Shown here one piece after another: positions 19,137-28,491 of a DNA stretch of 64,000 nt. This DNA comes from an uncultured Alphaproteobacteria bacterium. GTDB lineage: Bacteria > Pseudomonadota > Alphaproteobacteria > HIMB59 > GCA-002718135. The notes under the pieces were generated by a model that was not told the DNA's origin, did not search any database, and saw only the letters and a program-made list of their open reading frames with translations. Every line of letters begins with the position of its first letter. The first letter of the stretch is position 1. Position numbers and translations under genes: made by a program. The stretch lies in assembly GCA_902601455.1 (NCBI GenBank), contig CACKNC010000003.1:1-64000 (forward strand), read 5' to 3'.

Positions 19137-19688
19137 TTATCTTGGGGTCCAGTGCTTCAAGCAACGAGGTTCGTAAATATTGGCTGCACCAACTTGTGTC
19201 CTTCCACCACCTTCTTGCTTACGATACGTTTTTGTTGCTTCCATCCCACAAACATTACAAAACCCATAAATTTTAATAATTTTGTCCGAAAGACCTAAGA
19301 TCATTGAAGAAGTTTCCCAAGGCTTACCTCTAGAATCTTGATCGAGACCAGCGCAAACAACGTCAATACCTTTGTTTAAAATTATTTCAACGTTATGAAG
19401 GGTGTCTGAAGTATCCATAAACTGTATTTCGTCCAAAAATACCATATCAATTATCTCTTTTTCAAAAGTATATTCTCTTTTAACATCTCTCCAGTTGTTC
19501 ATTGCAAAACATTCATGACTTAAATCATTGTGTGTAATTATTTTAGACTCTGAATAACGATTATCTAGTCCTGGTTTTATAACAACAATTTTTTTATTCT
19601 GATGATTTGCCCACAATATTCTTTTTAGTAATTCACTGGTTTTGCCTGCAAACATTGCACCAACAATTGTTTCTAGAGAACCTCTCAT
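19137..19688 (-). CDS. tdk: Thymidine kinase
   Basis: 183-residue type II thymidine kinase of the pyrimidine salvage pathway. The P-loop is GAMFAGKTSELL, the Walker B/catalytic Glu is in FLDEIQFMD, and the lasso-domain zinc ligands appear as FCNVCGM and a C-terminal RCLKH, a Cys2-CysHis arrangement. The start codon overlaps the stop of the upstream GT9-like gene by one base. Confidence 0.95.
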   Translation of the reverse strand: MRGSLETIVGAMFAGKTSELLKRILWANHQNKKIVVIKPGLDNRYSESKIITHNDLSHECFAMNNWRDVKREYTFEKEIIDMVFLDEIQFMDTSDTLHNVEIILNKGIDVVCAGLDQDSRGKPWETSSMILGLSDKIIKIYGFCNVCGMEATKTYRKQEGGGRTQVGAANIYEPRCLKHWTPR

Positions 19689-20830
19689 TAAAATTCCTTT
19701 AGTTTAATATTTATAGAATTAATTATACTTTCTATATCAATTTTTTCAATGCATCCAACTGGATTTAAAATAAATTGAGAATTTTTTTCCTCCTTATTCC
19801 ATCTTTGTAAGTTTTTTAAATGTTTGATTTTTTCAAAATTTGTTTTGTTTGTTTCATAGCAACCTATGTTATTCTCTAAAGAAAAAATGTCTACCAATCC
19901 ACAAGGACCTGAACAATAATTAGACGTGTAGTTGTTGTTGATAACTTCTATTTTTTTTGAGTTACTTAGAAGTACTTTACTGGAAACACTAGTCTCAACA
20001 AATATACCTTTTTTGTCAAATATTTTTGCAATATGCAAAGGCCCAGAATCTACAAATACTCCAAAACTGATCTTTGAAATATATGAGATTAATTTGTCTA
20101 CATTATTTGGTTTTATAAATAAGATATTTGTTTTTTTATTTAACTCTTGAAGGTGTTTAGAAAAACTTGAATTATCAATAAATACTTCAATTTCATACTT
20201 GTTCTTAAAATTATTTACTAATTCTTGAATTACTTTGTTAGGTAAACTTCTTATTGTAGATGTAGATACAGGAAAAATAGAAATTTTTTTAGAATTAATA
20301 TTTGTTTGTTTTTTATTAGATGCTTTATAGTCACAAAAAGGTACTTCAAAAAAATTACAAATTTCAATAGCTATATTTGATCTTTTGTATTTCTGGTACT
20401 TAAGTGACTCTATTTCCAAAGTAATATGAAAAACCGTATCATATTTAGACATTTGTTTTTCTGATATAAGTAAAGGGTATACATTTGAAAATTTAAATAG
20501 ATTTTTAAAAATATATAAATGATCACTACAGAAAGCAATACCGACATCTTTGAATTTTTTACTTACAATTATAGATTTGATTGCAATACTATATTCAATT
20601 GCGTCACCCAAACCAAATCTTGGCGGTAGGCATATTAATATTTTTTTCCCAATAAAATTTATTTTAGAACGATTTTCATACTTGATCTCATATGAATATT
20701 TTTTTTTATTTCTATTGTTCAACTCCTTCCATAAAGTTATATCTTTAGAATAATATTTTTGATTTGGCACAATTTGCTTAGAAGAATATGTAAATGAATT
20801 ATCTAACGATAAAAAACTAAAATATGCCAT
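19688..20830 (-). CDS. GT9-like (heptosyltransferase-type) glycosyltransferase
   Basis: 380 residues. The N-domain begins with ILICLPPRFGLGDAIEYS near residue 65 and the C-domain has GVFVDSGPLHIAKIFDKKG near residue 260. These are the two positions by which GT9 folds are recognised. A cysteine-rich CSGPCG follows, also typical of GT9-like proteins. Likely a cell-surface glycan enzyme; substrates unknown. It is translationally coupled to tdk (overlapping stop/start) and divergent from rsmB with only 19 bases between start codons. Confidence 0.7.
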   Translation of the reverse strand: MAYFSFLSLDNSFTYSSKQIVPNQKYYSKDITLWKELNNRNKKKYSYEIKYENRSKINFIGKKILICLPPRFGLGDAIEYSIAIKSIIVSKKFKDVGIAFCSDHLYIFKNLFKFSNVYPLLISEKQMSKYDTVFHITLEIESLKYQKYKRSNIAIEICNFFEVPFCDYKASNKKQTNINSKKISIFPVSTSTIRSLPNKVIQELVNNFKNKYEIEVFIDNSSFSKHLQELNKKTNILFIKPNNVDKLISYISKISFGVFVDSGPLHIAKIFDKKGIFVETSVSSKVLLSNSKKIEVINNNYTSNYCSGPCGLVDIFSLENNIGCYETNKTNFEKIKHLKNLQRWNKEEKNSQFILNPVGCIEKIDIESIINSINIKLKEF

Positions 20831-20849
20831 TGGGGGTATATATCTTAAA

Positions 20850-22112
20850 ATGAAAAAGAGTGTTAAAATTAGGAAATTAATTTTTGAAATTCTATATGAA
20901 ATTTATAACAAAAGCGTTAATTTTGACGAAAGTTTTTTAAAACAGACAACAAAGATCATAATTAGTGATCAGGACAAATCCATGATCTATAATGTTGTAC
21001 TTAACAGTATTAGATATAATTTTTTTATTAAGAATATTTTAAATAAATATTTAAAAAAAAAAACAAGTATAAAAATTAAAATCTTATTACTTTCAGCAAT
21101 TACGCAAATATTTTATTTAAACTTTAAAGATTATGCAGTAACAAATGATAGTGTTGAAATTGCAAAATTAAAAAAACTCAACCCTGGACTAATAAATGGT
21201 TTGCTAAAAAATTTAATAAAAAACGAAGCAAAGATTAACAAAAGAGACTTTAATATATCAGATTTTCCACATTGGTTTTTAGACGAATTAAAAAAAAACA
21301 AAACTAATCCAATTAAACTTCTAAACAATATATGCTGTGAACCTTCTTTACATCTAGTATTTAAAAATAAAAAACTTTTAGACAGTTTTAAAACTAATAA
21401 TCATAAAACTTCTGAACAATCTACATTTATTAAAGATAAAAATAAAATACAAAAAATAGAAGGTTATGAAAATGGTATTTGGTGGATTCAGGATTTCTCA
21501 TCTATGCTTCCTATTTATTTAAGCCCTGAGATTAAGTCTAAGAATGTACTAGACATGTGTTCAGCTCCAGGAGGAAAGGCTTTTCAACTTTTATCAACAG
21601 GATCTGAAGTAACGTTAAATGATATTAGTATAAAAAGATCTTATGTCCTTAAAAACAATTTAAAAAGGCTTGGTTTTAAAGAAAAAATTTTAAATTTAGA
21701 TGCAAATGATTTATGTGAAAAACAAAAATATGATGTAGTAATTTTAGACTCACCTTGCTCAGGGGTTGGTACATTAAGAAGAAACCCAGATATTTTATTT
21801 AAAAAAAATGCACCTAACTTGAACAAACTCTCTAAAATACAAAAAAATTTGATTAATAAGGCAGGTAAACTCTTAAACAAAAATGGTATATTAATTTTCA
21901 TGGTTTGTTCAATTTTAAATTTAGAAACCAAAAACATAAAAAAATTTTTTTTAAGGGAAAATTCTAATTTTTCTCAACTAAAATTCAATGTAAACGATAA
22001 AAAATTATCAAAATTTATTGATGACCAGGGTGATATTTATTGCACTCCTTCAGAATTTAATAGTTTCATGATTGATGGATTTTATTCAGTAAAATTTATA
22101 AAAAATGATTAA
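20850..22112 (+). CDS. rsmB: 16S rRNA cytosine-C5 methyltransferase (RsmB/Sun-like)
   Basis: 420 residues: an N-terminal NusB-like helical domain (1-130) and a SAM-dependent methyltransferase. The SAM loop is DMCSAPGGKAFQLL near 231, and the two catalytic cysteines are in LDSPCSGVGTLRR and FMVCSILN, all as expected for an RNA m5C enzyme. It overlaps the next gene by 8 bases. The rsmB - heparinase-like - purH order is conserved in Alphaproteobacteria. Confidence 0.93.
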   Translation: MKKSVKIRKLIFEILYEIYNKSVNFDESFLKQTTKIIISDQDKSMIYNVVLNSIRYNFFIKNILNKYLKKKTSIKIKILLLSAITQIFYLNFKDYAVTNDSVEIAKLKKLNPGLINGLLKNLIKNEAKINKRDFNISDFPHWFLDELKKNKTNPIKLLNNICCEPSLHLVFKNKKLLDSFKTNNHKTSEQSTFIKDKNKIQKIEGYENGIWWIQDFSSMLPIYLSPEIKSKNVLDMCSAPGGKAFQLLSTGSEVTLNDISIKRSYVLKNNLKRLGFKEKILNLDANDLCEKQKYDVVILDSPCSGVGTLRRNPDILFKKNAPNLNKLSKIQKNLINKAGKLLNKNGILIFMVCSILNLETKNIKKFFLRENSNFSQLKFNVNDKKLSKFIDDQGDIYCTPSEFNSFMIDGFYSVKFIKND

Positions 22113-23655
22113 AACAATAACAAACTCAATTTCTAAATTTTTTTTTATATTTTTTTTAAGAATTAATTTTAAAAAAAATTTTCATACAAATTTTAATGAT
22201 TTGAATTTTAAACAAAATGATTTTACTAACTATAAACTTATTCGGCATTATATTTTCAAAGAAAAATTTATTTATAATATTTCAATATCAGACATACATA
22301 CTTTTAATTTTTTATTTTATTTTCAAAAAATTGGAGGTAAAAAAGGAGTGGATCTATCAAAAAAAAATATTTTTTCATGGTTTAATCAATATAAGTTTTA
22401 TAAAAATTTTCCTTGGTCTAATGATTATTCATCAAAGAGATTTATAAATCTTATATATAATTATGATTTCATTTGTTCAAACTCAAGTAGTAAAGAAATA
22501 ATTCTTTTAAATTACATATTAAATTTTCATATAAATAGAATCACGTTTGATAATCAAAAAAAATTAAAAGAAAATACATCGTCATATGATTTGTTATCTA
22601 ACGTATTGATAAATTGTATAAAAAAAACCAATGCAACTAAAACATTGAATGAAATTAAAAATATAATTAATGCTCAAGTTGATGAAAACTCAGTACACAA
22701 AAGTTACAATATTTTAGAGCATTCAAAATTTTTAAATAACTTAAATGAGATTAAAAATATTTTATTATTTTTTGAAATAAAAATACCTAGAAATCTTAAT
22801 AACACAATTTTATCAATGACATCTTTACTTGGAACTTATATGCACAATGATTTATCATTACCTCTTTTTAATGGCTGTAACAATAATCATAACACACAGA
22901 TTAAAAAAATCATTGAAAAAGAACAGTTCTTAAAAAATGTTATTTTTAAAGAGTTTAAAAATGGAATTGCGGTCTACAAAGATATTTCAAAAACTCTTTT
23001 TTTTGATGTTGTCCAACATACAGGATTGGGTATTTGTAAAGAGTTAAGCGCTGGAACTTTATCAGTAGAAATAAGCGCAGATAATGAAAAAATAATAACA
23101 AATTGTGGGGGTGCGGAAATCAGTGGTAAAAATCCAAGTTATCTCAAATATAGTGCGGCACACTCAACTATAATTATAAATAATACTAATATAAGCCAAA
23201 TAGGTGGAATTAAAGAAAATACAAATTTTCCAAACCAAGTAAAATATGAAGAAAAAGATAATGAAGATGAGGCCTTATTATCGGGAACTCACAATGGATA
23301 CACAAGAAATTATAAAAAAATATGTAAGAGAGAATTACGCTTAAACAAGAAAAAAAACTTATTTCAGGGTGAAGACACAATAATTTCAACAAAATCAAGT
23401 GTTGATAAAATTATTTATCATATAAGATTTCATTTAATGCCCGGCATATCAACAACAATAACTAAAAATAAAAAAAATATTATAATAAAAACAAAAAAAA
23501 ATAATATATGGATGTTTAAATCAGACAGTGAAATTATGATTGAGAAAAGTATATATGTAAATAATGATTTAGCTATAGAAACATCTCAGATTGTAATTAC
23601 CGGATTAACATCATCATTAAAAAATAAAATTCAATGGTCACTAGAAAAAATTTAA
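22105..23655 (+). CDS. Heparinase II/III family protein
   Basis: 516 residues. The alpha/alpha toroid N-terminal part contains YKNFPWSNDYSSKRFINLI. The beta-sandwich C-terminal part has HTGLGICKELSAGTLSVEI and the active-site YSAAHSTIIINN. The domain order fits heparinase II/III-like lyases, though this conserved rsmB-purH member has no proven substrate. The N-terminus is lysine- and phenylalanine-rich with no clear signal peptide. It overlaps both neighbours, so it is part of an rsmB-purH operon. Confidence 0.85.
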   Translation: MIKTITNSISKFFFIFFLRINFKKNFHTNFNDLNFKQNDFTNYKLIRHYIFKEKFIYNISISDIHTFNFLFYFQKIGGKKGVDLSKKNIFSWFNQYKFYKNFPWSNDYSSKRFINLIYNYDFICSNSSSKEIILLNYILNFHINRITFDNQKKLKENTSSYDLLSNVLINCIKKTNATKTLNEIKNIINAQVDENSVHKSYNILEHSKFLNNLNEIKNILLFFEIKIPRNLNNTILSMTSLLGTYMHNDLSLPLFNGCNNNHNTQIKKIIEKEQFLKNVIFKEFKNGIAVYKDISKTLFFDVVQHTGLGICKELSAGTLSVEISADNEKIITNCGGAEISGKNPSYLKYSAAHSTIIINNTNISQIGGIKENTNFPNQVKYEEKDNEDEALLSGTHNGYTRNYKKICKRELRLNKKKNLFQGEDTIISTKSSVDKIIYHIRFHLMPGISTTITKNKKNIIIKTKKNNIWMFKSDSEIMIEKSIYVNNDLAIETSQIVITGLTSSLKNKIQWSLEKI

Positions 23656-25151
23656 AAAGTAATGCTTTGATATCTGTTTATGATAAATCACATTTAACTA
23701 AAATATGTGCAGTATTGTCTAAATATAATATTGGTATCATTTCTACAGGAGAAACTGCAAAAAAAATAACCTCTTTAGGATATAAATGCAGAGAAATATC
23801 AAAAATTACTAAATTTAAAGAAATTCTAGAGGGTAGAGTTAAGACTCTTCATCCTAAAATTTATTCATCTCTTTTATTCAAGAGGGATAAATTAGAACAT
23901 GTACAAATGTTTGAAAAATTAAATTTCCCAAAGATAGATTTTGTTATTGCAAACTTTTATCCATTTTCTAAAATTTCAAAAGGAGATAAAATTCAAAAAA
24001 TTGAAATGATAGATATCGGGGGACCCTCAATGATAAGATCAGCAAGTAAAAATTTTAATTTTGTAACTACGATATGTTCACAAAAATATTATAGCTCTTT
24101 TATAAGTGAATTAGAAAAAAATAATGGAAAGACCTCATTAAAATTTAGGGAAAAAATGGCTAAAGAAAATTTTAAAATTACTAGTGAGTATGACTTATCA
24201 ATTCATAAATGGTTTAATGATAAAAACTATAAAACCGCCACTTCCAATAAAATCAAAATAAAATATGGCGAAAACCCCAATCAAAAAGCCTTCTTTATAA
24301 AAAATACTAAAAATAATATCTTTGACAATCAAATAAATGGAAAAGAAATTAGTTATAATAATATTTTAGATATAAGTGAAGGGTTAGCATGCTTGTATGA
24401 GTTTAGTGAACCAACATGCGTAATAATTAAACATAATAATCCATGTGGTGTAGCTTCTTCCAAAAGTATACGAAAAGCATATTTAAAAGCTTATGAATCA
24501 GATCCCATGAGTGCTTTTGGAGGAGTAGTTTTGTTTAATAAAAAAATTGATCCTAAACTTGCAAAAATTATAAATAAAAAATTTACTGAAGTTATAGTTG
24601 CGCCAGAAATAAATAAAAAAACATTAAATGTATTAAATCTGAAAAAAAACTTAATTATTATTGACTCAAAAAATTTGAAACAAAATAAAAATATTCTTTT
24701 TAAGTCTGTTAACTCTGGTTTATTATTACAAGAACAAAATTTAACAAAAATAATAAAATCAAAACTAAAAAAAATGTCAAGTTGTGCTGCACCTATAAAG
24801 ATTATTGATGATTTAATTTTTGCTTTAAAGGTATCTAAACACGTAAAATCTAACTCTGTTGTATTGGCAAAAAATAAACAAACGTTGGGCATTGGAGCTG
24901 GTCAAATGAGTAGATTGGACTCAACAAAATTTGCAATAATGAAGTATAGAGATCGCTTTAAAAATAAAAAATGTGTTTGTGCGTCTGATGCATTTTTTCC
25001 ATTTACAGATAGCCTCAAACTATTGAACAAAAATAATTGTGTTGCTATAGCACAGCCTGAGGGATCAAAGAATGATCCTAAAATAATTGACTACGCTAAT
25101 AAAAACAAAATACCTTTATTTTTTATTAAGAATAGATTGTTTAAACATTAA
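23634..25151 (+). CDS. purH: Bifunctional AICAR formyltransferase / IMP cyclohydrolase
   Basis: 505-residue enzyme for the last two steps of purine synthesis. The N-terminal MGS-like cyclohydrolase domain has STGETAKKI, EGRVKTLHPKI and ANFYPF. The C-terminal transformylase has the catalytic IKHNNPCGVAS, DPMSAFGGVV, SVVLAKN and GIGAGQMSR. Its start lies inside the upstream gene, 22 bases before that gene's end, indicating coupling. The product sits naturally with folD, which supplies 10-formyl-THF, elsewhere in the window. Confidence 0.96.
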   Translation: MVTRKNLKSNALISVYDKSHLTKICAVLSKYNIGIISTGETAKKITSLGYKCREISKITKFKEILEGRVKTLHPKIYSSLLFKRDKLEHVQMFEKLNFPKIDFVIANFYPFSKISKGDKIQKIEMIDIGGPSMIRSASKNFNFVTTICSQKYYSSFISELEKNNGKTSLKFREKMAKENFKITSEYDLSIHKWFNDKNYKTATSNKIKIKYGENPNQKAFFIKNTKNNIFDNQINGKEISYNNILDISEGLACLYEFSEPTCVIIKHNNPCGVASSKSIRKAYLKAYESDPMSAFGGVVLFNKKIDPKLAKIINKKFTEVIVAPEINKKTLNVLNLKKNLIIIDSKNLKQNKNILFKSVNSGLLLQEQNLTKIIKSKLKKMSSCAAPIKIIDDLIFALKVSKHVKSNSVVLAKNKQTLGIGAGQMSRLDSTKFAIMKYRDRFKNKKCVCASDAFFPFTDSLKLLNKNNCVAIAQPEGSKNDPKIIDYANKNKIPLFFIKNRLFKH

Positions 25152-25157
25152 TTTAAA

Positions 25158-25310
25158 ATGAGTAAAAATTACGTTAAATTACTTATAAAAAAATTTCCTG
25201 ATATTGCTAGTGGCAGGAAAAACTTCCAATATTTTGAAAACAGAATAAAAAAAAACCTTATCTTAACCAAGAAATATCTCAAAAAGTCAAAAACTTCTAA
25301 ATCTAAATAA
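25158..25310 (+). CDS. Possible 50-residue basic protein downstream of purH
   Basis: An open frame too short for the ORF track begins 6 bases after the purH stop and runs 50 codons to TAA. It is strongly basic (MSKNYVKLLIKKF... KKSKTSKSK) with no hydrophobic segment. No clear ribosome-binding site is present and the family is not recognised. In such AT-rich DNA an open frame of this length can be chance, so this is tentative. Confidence 0.3.
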   Translation: MSKNYVKLLIKKFPDIASGRKNFQYFENRIKKNLILTKKYLKKSKTSKSK

Positions 25311-25351
25311 ATATATGTAATTTTAATAAAAATTATAATAAATAACTTATT

Positions 25352-25939
25352 ATGCATTTATTTTTTTCTACACCTGTTTGGGCATCTAAAATCGATGATT
25401 ACAAGAAAGTTAATCTTGAATTGCTTAACTATATATCTGAACTAAGAAAGAATGATCCTGAAGGTATTGTTAAAAGTAATTTTATAGGATGGCATTCTAA
25501 AGATTTTAACTTAAACGATCAGATATCAAAAAACTTTATTCAAGCAATTAAAAAAAATATTAACACAGCATTGAGTGATATGAATTGGGATTTATCTAAA
25601 CAGGATGTTAAAATTAAGAGTTTGTGGGCGATTGTAAATGAGGAGGGGGCTTTTAATCAACGCCATCATCATGGTAATAGCGATATAAGTGCTGCATACT
25701 ATGTAAGCGCTTACGAAAACTGTGGTGAAATAGTATTTTATGATCCAAGACCAGCTCCTGTATATAAACACCCCATTTCTAAAAGTCCTAATATACTTAA
25801 TGCTTCAGTTAATTCTATAAAACCTGAAGAAGGTCTTTTAGTATTATTCCCAAGCTATTTAGAGCACTCAGTAAACCCAAATAAATCTAAACATAAAAGA
25901 ATTGTAATCAGCTTTAATATAAGTTTAGAAAAAAATTAA
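25352..25939 (+). CDS. Putative 2-oxoglutarate-Fe(II) oxygenase (TIGR02466-like)
   Basis: 195 residues with the FSTPVWASKI start, the W-A-x-VN strand, and the metal-binding region NQRHHHGNSDISAAYYVSA. The distal histidine is in PSYLEHSVNPN and the 2OG-binding Arg in HKRIVISFNI. These match the TIGR02466 family found in marine genomes and phages, whose substrates are mostly unknown. It is the first gene of the accessory island after purH and is followed 2 bases later by a GT9-like gene. Confidence 0.75.
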   Translation: MHLFFSTPVWASKIDDYKKVNLELLNYISELRKNDPEGIVKSNFIGWHSKDFNLNDQISKNFIQAIKKNINTALSDMNWDLSKQDVKIKSLWAIVNEEGAFNQRHHHGNSDISAAYYVSAYENCGEIVFYDPRPAPVYKHPISKSPNILNASVNSIKPEEGLLVLFPSYLEHSVNPNKSKHKRIVISFNISLEKN

Positions 25940-25941
25940 AA

Positions 25942-26757
25942 ATGGGTGTTGGTGATGCTCTCATGGCAAGTGGTGAAATAAGAGAGCTAAGGTTAAAAAA
26001 TCCAGACTTTAAATTTATTGTTGGAGATGGAATAAGATCTTATTGGAATGAAGTTTTTGATTTTAACCCATATATTATTAGGGGTTCTGAAGCAAAAAAA
26101 TATAAAAATGTGGTTTGGATAGATAACTATGAAGGCAATAGACCTTATAGAAATTATGGAATAAGTTTACCAAAAGATAATTATAATTGGAAAAAGGAAT
26201 TCACACCGAAGAGGGGGGAAATTTTTTTTTCTGAAAATGAATTAAAAATAGCAGAACAAGTAACATCAAATATTAGACAAAAAATAGGTAGACAAAAGAA
26301 ACTTATCTATGTTGAACCGCATGTTAAAAAAAGATTGGGTTATCAAAATAGAGATTGGGGATTTAGTAGATGGCAAAAAGTAGTAAACGAACTTAGTTAT
26401 AAATATGAATTCATTCAAATATCATATGGGGAAAACAAACAGCTTGAAAACTGTATAAATATTCATGGACTTAACTTTAGAACTAGTGTGGCTATTTTAT
26501 CAAAATGTGATTTTTTTATAGGCCATGAAGGAGGCATGCATCATGCAGCAGCCGCAACAAATTTGAAAGCGGTTGTAGTTTTTGGAGGGCACATTAGCCC
26601 AAAAATTACAGGATATAACTTCCATAATAATATTTATGTGGAACTAGATGAATCTCCATGTGGGATGAAAAATATCTGTAATCACTGTTTAAAATGTATG
26701 AGTTTGATCACTACTGATGAAGTTATTAAAAGCATTAATAGTTCACTTGCCAATTAA
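25942..26757 (+). CDS. GT9-like glycosyltransferase family protein
   Basis: 271 residues beginning directly with the GT9 glycine motif MGVGDALMASGEIREL. The C-domain has the expected FIGHEGGMHHAAAATNLKAVVVFGG. A cysteine cluster CGMKNICNHCLKCM lies near the C-terminus and could bind metal. The protein lacks the usual residues before the Rossmann strand, but the codon usage and family match support this ATG. It probably acts on surface glycan along with the neighbouring sulfotransferases. Confidence 0.75.
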   Translation: MGVGDALMASGEIRELRLKNPDFKFIVGDGIRSYWNEVFDFNPYIIRGSEAKKYKNVVWIDNYEGNRPYRNYGISLPKDNYNWKKEFTPKRGEIFFSENELKIAEQVTSNIRQKIGRQKKLIYVEPHVKKRLGYQNRDWGFSRWQKVVNELSYKYEFIQISYGENKQLENCINIHGLNFRTSVAILSKCDFFIGHEGGMHHAAAATNLKAVVVFGGHISPKITGYNFHNNIYVELDESPCGMKNICNHCLKCMSLITTDEVIKSINSSLAN

Positions 26758-26761
26758 TAAT

Positions 26762-27604
26762 TTAAATGTTTATGTTTAGTTTTTTCTTAAAATTGTCATA
26801 AAATATAATTTTTTCAAATTGAAAATTATTTTTACTAAGGTCTTTAATTTTTTTCTTTAATAAAGAATTAATTTTTTTAAGCTCTTCATAATTTTCAAAA
26901 TTATTTTTATAATTCATATTATTTTTTTTTATTACTGGTTTTTTAAATAAAACGGTGTTTAGTTCTTCAAGTGATATTTTTAAAAAGTTTGATAGTTTTG
27001 GTAAACTTTTATTAATGTCTTCATATTTTATATTTAAGAATTGGTTTTTGTTTTTTAAAGATAAAGAAAGTACATCATTTATAAAAAGATTTATTATATA
27101 ACTCTTTGCTGCATTGAAGGTGATTGGCTTATTATTATTGTTGTTTGAATTCTTGATATTTTTTATATAATCTTCTTGCTTACTTAAAATAGTATTATCT
27201 ATGACTCTTTGACTTTTCAAATTTTTCGGTTCAATTAAATGAACCACTCTTCCGAAAATTTTAGATTTTAAAATATCTATGTAATCCCTATCAATATGTA
27301 TAACTTGAAAATTTTCAAACTTATCCAAAAATTTATTGTATTCATTATGGGGAAAGGGTTTATAAAAATCAAAAACGAATTTAGTCCCTAATGTTTTGTG
27401 GTTTACAGAGGTTGGAAATTTTTGGAAAACATCCTTGAAGTTCGTATTTTTTAAAAATAGGTGATATGGTGAAGCCTTTCCTATTAGCAGATCTTGAGAC
27501 CACTTAATCTCATAATCTGTAGCAAAACTTTTACAATTGCCTAGTGATGTGACTAACCATGTGCTCCCACATCTTTGATTTGAAACTAATATAACGTTAT
27601 TCAT
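26762..27604 (-). CDS. Sulfotransferase family protein
   Basis: 280 residues. The PAPS 5'-phosphosulfate loop is SNQRCGSTWLVTSLG at residues 8-22, and the 3'-phosphate-binding segment is VIHIDRDYIDILKSK near residue 100. These are the two defining motifs of cytosolic and carbohydrate sulfotransferases. The C-terminus is lysine-rich and low in complexity. It lies convergent to the GT9-like gene and close to a second sulfotransferase, suggesting sulfated surface glycan. Confidence 0.78.
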   Translation of the reverse strand: MNNVILVSNQRCGSTWLVTSLGNCKSFATDYEIKWSQDLLIGKASPYHLFLKNTNFKDVFQKFPTSVNHKTLGTKFVFDFYKPFPHNEYNKFLDKFENFQVIHIDRDYIDILKSKIFGRVVHLIEPKNLKSQRVIDNTILSKQEDYIKNIKNSNNNNNKPITFNAAKSYIINLFINDVLSLSLKNKNQFLNIKYEDINKSLPKLSNFLKISLEELNTVLFKKPVIKKNNMNYKNNFENYEELKKINSLLKKKIKDLSKNNFQFEKIIFYDNFKKKLNINI

Positions 27605-27686
27605 AAAATTATTTTAATTAAGTCTGTAAAATATTATTAATGATTTTATTAAAAACTTTATATAAAAAAATATAATACATAAATCC

Positions 27687-28292
27687 ATGCTTATAAGTCA
27701 CAAATATAAATTTATTTTTATAAAAACAAAAAAAACAGCCGGAACTTCAATAGAAATCGAACTCAATAAAATAATGAGTGAAACTGATGTAGTTACACCA
27801 ATCAAGCCAGGTCATCCCGACCATAAGCCAAGAAACTACGTTTATGGTAATAAAAAATTATTTAATCATATTATGATAAAAGATTTAGAGAAAATAATAC
27901 CTAAAAATATATATCAAAATTATTTTAAATTCTGTGTAGAAAGAGAACCAGTAGAAAAATGTTTGAGCGATTTTTGTATGCAAAAAAACAGTGAGTATCA
28001 CAATAAAAATAAAGAAAACCTAAGTTGGAAAGAATATTTAAAAATTGGTAATTTCCCCATAGATACAGAAAAGTATACTGATAATAAAAATAATTTATGT
28101 GTTGATAGAGTATTAAAATATGAAAAATTAGAAGATGAGCTTTATGAAATTTCTAAAATATTAAAATTTGATTTTAAGGGGTTGAAAATTAAAGCAAAAT
28201 CAGGTTTTAGGGAAAAAATATATGTATCTGAAAAAGAAAAAAAACTAATCTATAAAGCTTTTTTGAATTCAAATAAATTTACAGGATATTAA
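27687..28292 (+). CDS. Sulfotransferase family 2-like protein
   Basis: 201 residues with the PAPS-binding start FIFIKTKKTAGTSIEIEL and the later FCVEREPVEKCLSDF segment containing the Arg/Ser pair for the 3'-phosphate. VLKYEKLEDELYEISKIL is typical of this branch. Only weakly related to the preceding sulfotransferase, so not a tandem copy. It is the last recognisable enzyme before the tRNA-Gly ladder. Confidence 0.78.
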   Translation: MLISHKYKFIFIKTKKTAGTSIEIELNKIMSETDVVTPIKPGHPDHKPRNYVYGNKKLFNHIMIKDLEKIIPKNIYQNYFKFCVEREPVEKCLSDFCMQKNSEYHNKNKENLSWKEYLKIGNFPIDTEKYTDNKNNLCVDRVLKYEKLEDELYEISKILKFDFKGLKIKAKSGFREKIYVSEKEKKLIYKAFLNSNKFTGY

Positions 28293-28373
28293 TTAATATA
28301 TTTCAATTTTTACTGACCTTTATACACTATAAGATATTAAAATTATTTTGAAAAATTATTTTTAATTTTATTT

Positions 28374-28484
28374 TCATATAGTTTTAAGGCCGCTGATATA
28401 GTCATATCCAAATACAAGATCTTCAAAATATTCTAGAAGTTTATTGCTCTCTTTAGATTTAGTATAAGTTATTACAAATAGATA
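28374..28484 (-). pseudogene. Possible 3' remnant of a decayed coding sequence
   Basis: On the minus strand 36 codons are open between an in-frame TAA and TGA, with no start codon. The peptide looks coding-like (ESNKLLEYFEDLVFGYDYI), ends naturally in LKTI, and has no match I recognise. It lies in the 200-base gap left of the tRNA ladder and may be the tail of a gene destroyed by insertion or deletion. Chance cannot be excluded. Confidence 0.3.
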
Positions 28485-28491
28485 TTAAAGT

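Noticed and set aside
22217-22447. 76-residue ORF overlapping the heparinase-like gene
   Set aside because: Same strand, different frame, entirely within a gene with family motifs; hydrophobic only because of T-rich DNA.
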